From a virus: DNA of 22,637 bases. The notes below the pieces were generated by a model. The model did no database searches, was not told the origin of the DNA, and saw nothing but the letters and a program-made list of their open reading frames with translations. The DNA lies in IMG/VR virus record IMGVR_UViG_3300009164_000379, positions 1 to 22,637 of that record, one strand, 5' to 3'. Position numbers and translations under genes: made by a program. Below are positions 14,457 through 21,373 of this stretch, in pieces; position 1 is the stretch's first letter; every line of letters begins with the position of its first letter.

Positions 14457-14855
14457 ATGGCTACTATTGTCGACCAACAATATACCCCTACTGAGATTAT
14501 CAAGAAAGATTTGGCTCGTGGTGGGTTTACTAAAGAAGAAGACAAACTATTAAAAGGATTTGTTGCTTTAATTAATGCAAAGAAAGCGGTTCTTGTTCGT
14601 CATAACAACACTGTATTTGTTGGTATTCGTAAAGAACCCGGTGTATTAGAAGTACATATGTATACACTAGACCCTTTGGCTGTGTTACCAGAAGCAATGA
14701 AAGTTGCATTTGATTCAGTAAAAAAAGCTGGTGTTAAAAAATTACAATCTGAAACTACAAATCCTAGATTGATTAAAATGCTAGAAACATTAGGACCAGT
14801 AAAGACAACTAAAAAAGGTAAAAATATTGCATGGGAACTGGAGATTGCTAAATGA
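14457..14855 (+). CDS. Gp13-position internal protein, possibly GNAT-like
   Basis: A 132-aa soluble protein between the nozzle region and the long internal proteins, where T7 has gp13. Alternating strands and helices (KAVLVRHNNTVFVGI, LEVHMYTLDPLAVLPEAMKV) are followed by a KKLQSETTNPRLIKMLETLG segment. The last resembles the N-x-R-x-x-x-x-L-E-x-L-G helix of GNAT acyltransferases and the end of T7 gp13. The acetyl-CoA P-loop (Q/RxxGxG/A) is not evident, so it would be a non-catalytic relative if related at all. It starts 2 bases after the preceding gene and ends in an ATGA overlap. The function is open. Confidence 0.6.
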   Translation: MATIVDQQYTPTEIIKKDLARGGFTKEEDKLLKGFVALINAKKAVLVRHNNTVFVGIRKEPGVLEVHMYTLDPLAVLPEAMKVAFDSVKKAGVKKLQSETTNPRLIKMLETLGPVKTTKKGKNIAWELEIAK

Positions 14856-16723
14856 GATATAATTTAGAATCTACTCTTCCAATCAATGCATTTTCTCCTC
14901 GTGCTAGAGGTCCTTTTGCTTTGGGAATGACACTTGAAGGGGGTAATCCAATACAAAGTGTTGTGAACGCTGTTTCTGATGCAGGACAGTCTATAGCTAA
15001 CGTGGTGTCTGATGCTGGCACATCTATTGACAATGCGGTTATTCAACCAGCTATTGACGACCCTGCTGGTACTGTAATAAAAATTGGCGCTATTGTTGCT
15101 GCCCCAGCTACTGGTGGTGCATCATTATATGCTATTCCAGCTTATACAGCCGCTAAAGCAATTGCTGCAGGTATTCCACTAGAAGACGCAGCTAAGATGA
15201 CTGCAATCTCTGCTGCTGCTGCATACGCAGGAGTTAGTGTTGCTGACTATGTTGGAACTCTTGCAGAGTTTGGTACAGATATTGGTTCACAACAAACAGC
15301 AATGTTAGCTGCTCAGAACGTTGGTATCGGCACTGGTGGTGCAGCCTCTACAGCGGCAGGACAAATTGCCGGAGGAGCTGCTGGTGGTGCTTTAGTTTCA
15401 GGAGCTACTGGTGGAGATGTTGGACAAGGATTACTAGGTGGTGCAATAAATGCCGGTATTGGGGCTGGAGTCGGTGCAACAGTCGATGCAGGTGCAGGAT
15501 TACTTAATCAAACAAATACAGGAAGTACACAAATGGAAGACTGGTTACTAAATAGCGGATATTATGATAATCCTGCTAATATAGATACATACACACCTCC
15601 CACTGCAGCAGATTTTTCTCCTGTAGATTACGGACAAAACTCTGGTGACGTAGAAGCTCAAGCAGGTGGTTTTTATGGTGGAGCTGCTCCAGTAAACCCA
15701 TATACTAATATGTCTGATGCAGAACTCACTGCAGCCCTTGCTAGTCAGAATGGTTCCAATACTAGCACTGCAATGAATTTGATTAAACAGTATGGAGCAC
15801 AAGCTGTTAAAGCCTTATTAGGTGGTGCCGGTACTGCTGCACAAAGAAGTGCTTTAGGTTTAGGACCATCACAAGGTGGTTTACTTGGTGCTGGTGCAAA
15901 CTATTTTCTAAATCAAAGTCAACTAGGACGTCTCAATACTGCTTACAATCAAAATGTAGCAGGACAACAAGCTGCAACTAAGACTGCACAGGAACAGGCT
16001 TCATTTACTCCTGTTGGAATGACTACTGCTTTTGGACAGTCTAATTTCCAGTATGACCCTAATACTGGTAAACTAATTTCTGCTGGTTATACTCCTACTT
16101 CACAAGTATCTGGACAAGTCCAAAACTTGTTTGGAATGGGTGCTCAAGCACTGCCAACTACTACTAATACTCAAGATATACAACAACAGTATATTGAACA
16201 ACAACGAGGATTGTTGGCTCCTAGTCGTGAACAACAGTTAGCTTCTTTGCGTAATCGTCAATACCAACGTGGTACAGGAGGTTTAGCTACTGGTGGTACA
16301 ATGGCTGGTTATGCTCCTAATGCAGAAGGACTGATGGCTACTAATCCTGAACTAGCAGCATACTATAACTCTTTAGCACAGCAAGATGCTCAATTAGCTG
16401 CTAATGCTCCAACCTATGCTCAGAATCAGTTAAATGCTCAAATTGCAACTGGTACAGGCTTGTTTGGTGCTGCTAATACTCTTGAAGGATATGCACAACA
16501 ACCATTATCATTGTCTACTGCTCTTGGCACTGCTGGTGCTACTGCAGGTGCTAAAGCTGGTTATTATGGTTTATTAGGTAATCAAAGCGCACTAGCAACT
16601 CAGTTACAAGGACAACAAGCAAATATTTATGGACAGGGTGCAGCGCTTGGTTCTGTCGTTAATCCACTAGCAACAGCAGCAAGTCAAGGTCTTAGTAATG
16701 TACTTGGCAACTGGTTATCATAA
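14852..16723 (+). CDS. Internal virion / DNA-ejection protein 1 (glycine-zipper)
   Basis: A 623-aa protein rich in Ala, Gly and Gln, in the position of T7 gp14 or P22 ejection proteins. Residues about 35-60 hold a tandem 11-residue unit (VSDAGQSIANV, VSDAGTSIDNA). Residues about 77-135 and 165-215 are Gly/Ala-rich hydrophobic stretches (AAGQIAGGAAGGALVSGATG, LLGGAINAGIGAGVG) of glycine-zipper type, suited to insertion in a membrane. The C-terminal half is Gln/Asn-rich and helical (QQQYIEQQRGLLAPSREQQL, PELAAYYNSLAQQDAQLAAN). The protein probably leaves the capsid with the DNA and lines a channel across the host envelope. No transglycosylase motif was found. It starts in an ATGA overlap. Confidence 0.72.
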   Translation: MRYNLESTLPINAFSPRARGPFALGMTLEGGNPIQSVVNAVSDAGQSIANVVSDAGTSIDNAVIQPAIDDPAGTVIKIGAIVAAPATGGASLYAIPAYTAAKAIAAGIPLEDAAKMTAISAAAAYAGVSVADYVGTLAEFGTDIGSQQTAMLAAQNVGIGTGGAASTAAGQIAGGAAGGALVSGATGGDVGQGLLGGAINAGIGAGVGATVDAGAGLLNQTNTGSTQMEDWLLNSGYYDNPANIDTYTPPTAADFSPVDYGQNSGDVEAQAGGFYGGAAPVNPYTNMSDAELTAALASQNGSNTSTAMNLIKQYGAQAVKALLGGAGTAAQRSALGLGPSQGGLLGAGANYFLNQSQLGRLNTAYNQNVAGQQAATKTAQEQASFTPVGMTTAFGQSNFQYDPNTGKLISAGYTPTSQVSGQVQNLFGMGAQALPTTTNTQDIQQQYIEQQRGLLAPSREQQLASLRNRQYQRGTGGLATGGTMAGYAPNAEGLMATNPELAAYYNSLAQQDAQLAANAPTYAQNQLNAQIATGTGLFGAANTLEGYAQQPLSLSTALGTAGATAGAKAGYYGLLGNQSALATQLQGQQANIYGQGAALGSVVNPLATAASQGLSNVLGNWLS

Positions 16724-16732
16724 GGAATAATT

Positions 16733-17851
16733 ATGGCAGATTTATTTGACAAAGAAGAGTTAGGTGTTGTTGGTTCCTTATTTGGTACAAGTCCTGAAGG
16801 TATTGCTTTAGCTCGTGAACAGATGGCAGCTAAGGCAGGACAGTCTGCAGGTACTAATTTATTAGGTGGTATTTTAGGACAAGCTAACGTATTTGCTGAA
16901 AGAGGTGCTACTGGTCTACGTCAAGTACTTGGACAACAAGACCCACAAGAGCGTATTGCTGCACTGCGTCAGCAAGCCTCACAACAGTTTAATCCAAACA
17001 CTCCAGACGGATTAGCACAGATTGCACAGTTCTTAAATCAAAATGGAGATGCTGCTGGTGCAAGACAAGCTGTTATGTTGGCACAGGGTCAGATGCAGAA
17101 GTCTGCTACTCTTGGTAAGACAATGGAAGAGACTCGTATCTTAGGTCGTAAAGAAATTGAAGTAGGTGTCCCCGGTAATCCTGAGATGGTTCAGAAAATC
17201 TTAGTTGATAAAGATGGTAACATTATTCAAAAGATTGGTGACCCTTACAGTCGCTTTAGTCAAAAGACTACTATTGATGCAAGAACTTATGGTCCTAAGA
17301 ATGTTCTTGAGATTGATAAGACACAAGCAGAAACCTACGCTACAGCGTTAAATGCTGCTGCTAAGACATTACCAACTCTTGACAGGATGCAACAATTAAT
17401 TGATACGGGTGTAATTAGTGGCACTGCTGCCGAAGCTCGTACAGCTACTTTAGGTGTGCTACAAGGTCTTGGCATGAACACTGAAAAAGCGACTAAGAGT
17501 TTAGCTAATACAGAAGCATATCAGAAAGAACTTATTAACTTGTTACAAGGTGTTATTAAACAATACGGAACTAACCCTTCTAATATTGACGTAAAAACAG
17601 CTTTACAGGGTTTGCCAGAATTGGTAAAATCTCCACAAGGTGTTCAACAAGTTTTAACTACATTAGTTAAATCAAATCGTGAAACATATAATGAAGCTAA
17701 AGCTGGTCTAGAGTATTTCCGTAAGAATCAAGGTTCTTTCTCTGGATACGAGCCAAAAGTTCCATTAGGTCTTGTAGAACAACCTAAAATTAAACTAGAT
17801 AAGAAATTAAGCGAGATGTCACCGGCAGAACTTGAAGCTGCACTAAAATAA
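16733..17851 (+). CDS. Internal virion / ejection protein 2
   Basis: A 372-aa helical protein in the T7 gp15-like position. The N-terminal 120 residues are Gln/Ala-rich with FGTSPEGIALAREQMAAKAG and RIAALRQQASQQFNPNTPDG, then repeats of the type AQFLNQNGDAAGARQAVMLA that look like a TPR-like helical hairpin. The centre has a beta-rich part (GVPGNPEMVQKILVDKDGNI). The C-terminal third is helical and ends KLSEMSPAELEAALK. There is no signal peptide or membrane segment. An AGGA-type site stands before the ATG after a 9-base gap. Call by position and composition; no enzyme motif. Confidence 0.65.
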   Translation: MADLFDKEELGVVGSLFGTSPEGIALAREQMAAKAGQSAGTNLLGGILGQANVFAERGATGLRQVLGQQDPQERIAALRQQASQQFNPNTPDGLAQIAQFLNQNGDAAGARQAVMLAQGQMQKSATLGKTMEETRILGRKEIEVGVPGNPEMVQKILVDKDGNIIQKIGDPYSRFSQKTTIDARTYGPKNVLEIDKTQAETYATALNAAAKTLPTLDRMQQLIDTGVISGTAAEARTATLGVLQGLGMNTEKATKSLANTEAYQKELINLLQGVIKQYGTNPSNIDVKTALQGLPELVKSPQGVQQVLTTLVKSNRETYNEAKAGLEYFRKNQGSFSGYEPKVPLGLVEQPKIKLDKKLSEMSPAELEAALK

Positions 17852-17861
17852 TAGGATTATA

Positions 17862-19889
17862 ATGGCTGAATATACTCGTGAGCAAATACTCGCAGAATTA
17901 GCAAATCGTCAACAAACTAATGCACCAAGTCCAGCAATGGACATTCTTCGTGGTGCTACTGGTGGTGCTACCTCTGGCGCTGCCGGTGTTGTTGGACTTC
18001 CTTTAGAAGTTGCTAATCTTCCTAACGCTATTTCTAACTATCTGGCTGGTGTGGGCGAACCTTCTCCAACACAAGCAATGCGTGAGCAATTAGGTGTTCC
18101 TAATGAGCCTCGTAGTGGTCCCGGACAGTTTGCCTACAATTTCATGGAAGGTGCTACTCCAGCCGCTGCAATTACTGGTGCTGCAACTTTAAATCCTGTA
18201 TTAGCTGCTGGAGCTGGTTTACTTGGCGGTGTTACTAACGTAGCCGCTAAATACTATGCTCCTGAAAGCCCTGTAGCACAAACTTTGTTTGGTCTATTAC
18301 CTGCAGGTGTTGCTGGTCTTGCTAACGTAGCTCGTACTCGTGTTCCTAAAGTTCCTGTCGCTGGCGAACTTCCTGAAACAAGTATGACTGCAACTGCTGG
18401 TCAGAGAACTGGCTCACAAGCCCTACTTCGTGCTGAAGCCAATGTTGCTTCTACAGCAGAAGGACAACCAATCTTTAAACAAGCTGGTTTGGCTAACGTA
18501 GCGTCTGCAGAAGACTTTGCAAATAAGATGCAGCAGTTTTCTAAGAATCCTAATTTAACTGTAGCTGATATTGCTAAAGGCGCAGAAGATGCGTTTGCTT
18601 ATCAGAACAATCGTATTCTAAACAAGTTTCGTGTTGATAATCGTCGTGCTTTTGATGCTGCAAAGCAAGAAGCTGGTGATGCTCGTATTTTTGATACTAC
18701 TAATGTAAATAGTACTCTTGACAACGCTATTGCTACTTATGGCGCTGATACAATGCCAATGGAGTTACAAGCCTTTTCTAAGAAGCTACAGCAAGTTAAA
18801 AACAATCTAATTAAAGAAGCTGAACCAACTACTATCTTGGATGCTCAAGGGAATCCAATGGTGCTGAAAGCAGAACCAACAACTGTAAAGTTAACTGTTG
18901 ATGAATTACAAAAGAACTTAGAGTCTTGGGGTAAGTCTGCTAAGACTGGTTCTTACACTGTTGATGGTGTCAATCTTGGTGATGTTACCACTGGTACTGT
19001 TAAAAAACTTTCTCGTGATGTTCTTAATGCGTTTAGAAAAGACTTAGACGCAGCTAATGTTCAAGGAATTGCTGGTGCTGAGAAACTTGTTGCAGCTCGT
19101 GAGCAGTTTAAAACTGGATTACAGAATGTTAACGAATTTCAGAATCAAAGCCTTGTTAAGTTCTTTGGGGATACTAAGGACCCTACAGCCGTTGTAGAGC
19201 GTCTACAGAACGCTAGTCCAACTGAGCGTGTCACTATGTTTAGAGTGCTAGAAAATAGCCGTCCTGAAGTTTTAGATAGCCTTCGTAGTCGTGCTTTAGG
19301 TAATGTCATTGAGCAATCTGGTGGCGACTTAACTAAGTTGTTTACCAGTCTTAAAGACATTGCTAAACAAAAGGCAGAAGCAGGTGCTATTAACACTAAT
19401 GATTTCTTGTTCCAAACTCCGCTAGAAAAAGCTAAAGTAAATACTTTGATTCGTGATTTAGAGACTGTTACTCGTAAAGTAGAGATTCCTAAAGAACCTG
19501 CATCAGCTTTGTCTCGTAATACCGGTGAAGCTGCTGGTGTTGGACTGGGATACAAAGCAAGAATGACAACTAACTTTGCTCAAGACGCTTGGGATAGTAT
19601 TTCTGGTGCTGTATCAAGCCCTGAGAAGTTGGCATGGATGATGACTAATCCTAATGGACAATCTTTAATTCGTGAAGCAGCTCGTTTAAAAGCAGGACAG
19701 AAACTGCCAACACAGATTAAGTCTGGTTTAGATTACCTATCTTCAGATGCTCTAATTGGTGGCACTGTCAGCGCTACAGCACAAGCACAAGGTCGTGAAA
19801 GCGGTCAAGCGTTGCAAGCTGCTCCAGCAGGAGAAACAGTAACTCGTGAGCAGATTCAACAGCGCTTAAAAGAACTACAACAACAATAA
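17862..19889 (+). CDS. Internal virion / ejection protein 3 (large)
   Basis: A 675-aa protein in the T7 gp16 position. The N-terminus (MAEYTREQILAELANRQQ) is nearly repeated at the C-terminus (VTREQIQQRLKELQQQ), an odd end-to-end echo of a short T-R-E-Q-I helix. Residues about 25-145 contain two Gly/Ala-rich hydrophobic stretches (GATGGATSGAAGVVGLPLEV, TLNPVLAAGAGLLGGVTNVA) likely to enter membranes. The rest is long charged helices with landmarks FKTGLQNVNEFQNQSLVKFF and WMMTNPNGQSLIREAARLKA. No lytic transglycosylase or peptidase signature is visible, so wall degradation is not supported here. It is probably part of the DNA-ejection channel. Confidence 0.65.
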   Translation: MAEYTREQILAELANRQQTNAPSPAMDILRGATGGATSGAAGVVGLPLEVANLPNAISNYLAGVGEPSPTQAMREQLGVPNEPRSGPGQFAYNFMEGATPAAAITGAATLNPVLAAGAGLLGGVTNVAAKYYAPESPVAQTLFGLLPAGVAGLANVARTRVPKVPVAGELPETSMTATAGQRTGSQALLRAEANVASTAEGQPIFKQAGLANVASAEDFANKMQQFSKNPNLTVADIAKGAEDAFAYQNNRILNKFRVDNRRAFDAAKQEAGDARIFDTTNVNSTLDNAIATYGADTMPMELQAFSKKLQQVKNNLIKEAEPTTILDAQGNPMVLKAEPTTVKLTVDELQKNLESWGKSAKTGSYTVDGVNLGDVTTGTVKKLSRDVLNAFRKDLDAANVQGIAGAEKLVAAREQFKTGLQNVNEFQNQSLVKFFGDTKDPTAVVERLQNASPTERVTMFRVLENSRPEVLDSLRSRALGNVIEQSGGDLTKLFTSLKDIAKQKAEAGAINTNDFLFQTPLEKAKVNTLIRDLETVTRKVEIPKEPASALSRNTGEAAGVGLGYKARMTTNFAQDAWDSISGAVSSPEKLAWMMTNPNGQSLIREAARLKAGQKLPTQIKSGLDYLSSDALIGGTVSATAQAQGRESGQALQAAPAGETVTREQIQQRLKELQQQ

Positions 19890-19890
19890 T

Positions 19891-19908
19891 TATACACACT
19901 ATACACAC
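19891..19908. repeat. Exact 9-base tandem duplication in the gap before the lysis cassette
   Basis: TATACACAC occurs twice back to back, filling most of the 30-base gap between the large internal protein and the coiled-coil gene. The following ATG at 19920 has no recognisable Shine-Dalgarno site. It may be a slippage product or a binding site; nothing more is visible. Confidence 0.5.
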
Positions 19909-19919
19909 GATGAATAACT

Positions 19920-20369
19920 ATGTCCGACCTATTTGGATTAAACGAAGGAGTAAAGACACTCACAGGTAGCCTAGATGCTAGTCGTGAGAGTGGTAAAGCA
20001 CTTGGAAAACAAGTTGAGTTAATTCAAAAAGATGCAATAAATGTAGCTCAACAACAAGCTAAAGAAAGAAGAACTGCTCAACGAGAAGCAGAGTTTAAAA
20101 AACAACAAGCTATCTTTAGAGCATTGGACGAATACAAACGTCGTAAATTGCTGACAGACCAAGAGGTCGAACTTAAAAAACAATTTATCAAACAATACGG
20201 CACTAAAGAATGGGATTCTGTATTGAAAATTAAGACTGAATTAGAAGCGCTAGAAAAACTCAATCTTGAAGAATTTCAGCACGATTTGAAATCAGTAAGA
20301 AGAGTGCAGTTTTGGTGTTTTTTTGTAGCTGCGTTTATTGCGTGGTATTTAACTTGGGGTATTAAATAA
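19920..20369 (+). CDS. Coiled-coil protein with C-terminal membrane anchor
   Basis: A 149-aa protein. Residues about 25-125 are a long charged helix or coiled coil rich in Lys, Glu and Gln (KQVELIQKDAINVAQQQAKE, RTAQREAEFKKQQAIFRALD). Residues about 129-147 (VQFWCFFVAAFIAWYLTWG) are a single hydrophobic segment at the extreme C-terminus. The start MSDLFGLNEGVKTLTG is like that of small structural or lysis-neighbour proteins of other aquatic podoviruses. It overlaps the holin start (TAATG), which ties it to lysis, but the topology is the reverse of an inner-membrane spanin, whose anchor is N-terminal. It could be a tail-anchored virion protein or a holin modulator. Confidence 0.68.
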   Translation: MSDLFGLNEGVKTLTGSLDASRESGKALGKQVELIQKDAINVAQQQAKERRTAQREAEFKKQQAIFRALDEYKRRKLLTDQEVELKKQFIKQYGTKEWDSVLKIKTELEALEKLNLEEFQHDLKSVRRVQFWCFFVAAFIAWYLTWGIK

Positions 20370-20854
20370 TGTTAACATTGATTTCAACTGCACTGTCCTT
20401 CTTAATGGGTGGTTTACCTAAACTGATGGACTTTTTCCAAGACAAGTCTGATAAATCCCATGAACTACAGATGGCTCAGATGCAGACTGAACGTGAACTT
20501 CAGATGCTAGAGCGTGGCTATGCTGCACAAGCTAGAGTAGAAGAGATTAAGACAGAGCAAGTAATGATGGAAACACAGGCTCAAGAACGCTCTGCAATGT
20601 ACGCACACGACATCGCTATAGGTCAGGGTGCTTCTCAGTGGGTAATCAACCTCAGAGCCTCTGTAAGACCAATGGTGACTTATCTATTTGTGTTCCTATT
20701 AATCGTGGTTGACATTGCGTCTATTATTTGGGCTTGGCAATCAGGTGCTCAGTTTGCTGAAGCTATTCCACTGATATTTGATGCTGATGAAATGCAGATA
20801 CTTGCTTCTATTATTGCCTTCTGGTTCGGTACTCAAGCCTTTGCTAAAAAATGA
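20369..20854 (+). CDS. Holin, 3-TM type (GTA holin-like)
   Basis: A 161-aa membrane protein next to the lysozyme. An N-terminal hydrophobic or amphipathic segment (residues 2-23, LTLISTALSFLMGGLPKLMD) is followed by a Gln/Glu/Met-rich coiled coil (24-80). The conserved RASVRPMVTYLFVFLLIVVD leads into a membrane helix at about 100-123. The last membrane helix (142-158, ILASIIAFWFGTQAFAKK) carries the FWFG-x-x-x-x-x-K ending. That RP-T ... I-x-FWFG-K layout is the Holin_3TM family. It would permeabilise the inner membrane and release the lysozyme, which lacks a signal. Its start overlaps the previous stop (TAATG), and the next gene starts in ATGA. Confidence 0.82.
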   Translation: MLTLISTALSFLMGGLPKLMDFFQDKSDKSHELQMAQMQTERELQMLERGYAAQARVEEIKTEQVMMETQAQERSAMYAHDIAIGQGASQWVINLRASVRPMVTYLFVFLLIVVDIASIIWAWQSGAQFAEAIPLIFDADEMQILASIIAFWFGTQAFAKK

Positions 20855-21327
20855 AAGTAAGTGATAAAGCACTTGAAGTTATCCGACATCATGAAGGTGT
20901 TAGGACTAAGCCTTATCAATGTCCTGCTCTTCTTTGGACTATTGGTGTTGGTCATGTTATTGACCCCAATCATGGGCGGATACCACTAGCGGAGCGTAAA
21001 GCGTTACCTATCCCTGAAGGATGGAATAGGACAATAACGATGGGAGAAGTAGATGACATTCTTAAACGAGATTTGGCTAACTTTGAGCGAGGTGTCGAGC
21101 GATACTGTCCTGTTAGTCTTACACAAGGGCAGTTCGATGCTCTTGTCAGCTTTAGCTTTAATGTGGGTCTTGGGACACTACAGCGTTCAACCCTCCGTCA
21201 GAAGATTCTTCGTGGAGATATGGACGGCGCTGCAGAAGAGTTTCTCAAGTACACGATAGGCGGAGGTAAAGTTTTAAAAGGATTAGTCAATCGTCGCAAT
21301 GACGAAAGAGCCTTGTTCTTATCATAA
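20851..21327 (+). CDS. Endolysin, GH24 lysozyme (T4/P22 type)
   Basis: Muramidase, 158 aa, that cuts the MurNAc-GlcNAc bond of the host wall at lysis. The catalytic Glu15 is in RHHEG and Thr30 in WTIGVGH, at the same spacing as Glu11 and Thr26 of T4 lysozyme. The position of T4 Asp20 is Cys24 here (YQCP), giving a Glu-Cys-Thr triad. The C-terminal lobe has the family signature FDALVSFSFNVGLGTLQRST and ends GLVNRRNDERALFLS. No N-terminal signal or SAR helix exists, so export depends on the holin. It starts in an ATGA overlap with the holin and is the last late gene on the plus strand. Family certain; the Cys variant is known from other GH24 enzymes. Confidence 0.95.
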   Translation: MKVSDKALEVIRHHEGVRTKPYQCPALLWTIGVGHVIDPNHGRIPLAERKALPIPEGWNRTITMGEVDDILKRDLANFERGVERYCPVSLTQGQFDALVSFSFNVGLGTLQRSTLRQKILRGDMDGAAEEFLKYTIGGGKVLKGLVNRRNDERALFLS

Positions 21328-21348
21328 AAAAGCCCTCCGAAGAGGGCT
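21325..21348 (-). terminator. Rho-independent terminator of the minus-strand reductase gene
   Basis: Read on the minus strand, AGCCCTC and GAGGGCT form a perfect 7-base-pair stem closed by the very stable C(UUCG)G tetraloop, and a run of T's follows (plus-strand A's at 21326-21330). It lies 26 bases after the reductase stop. On the plus strand the same hairpin is followed by ATAAAGT, not a T-run, so it should serve mainly the minus-strand gene. It overlaps the stop codon of the lysozyme gene. Confidence 0.85.
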
Positions 21349-21373
21349 ATAAAGTACTACCACACACAAGGAA

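Noticed and set aside
19910-19969. 19-codon ORF starting at ATG 19910
   Set aside because: Out of frame with the coiled-coil gene, no ribosome site, no recognisable product.
21325-21348. Bidirectional terminator for the late plus-strand transcript
   Set aside because: The plus-strand side is followed by ATAAAGT rather than a T-run, so efficient plus-strand termination is not supported.
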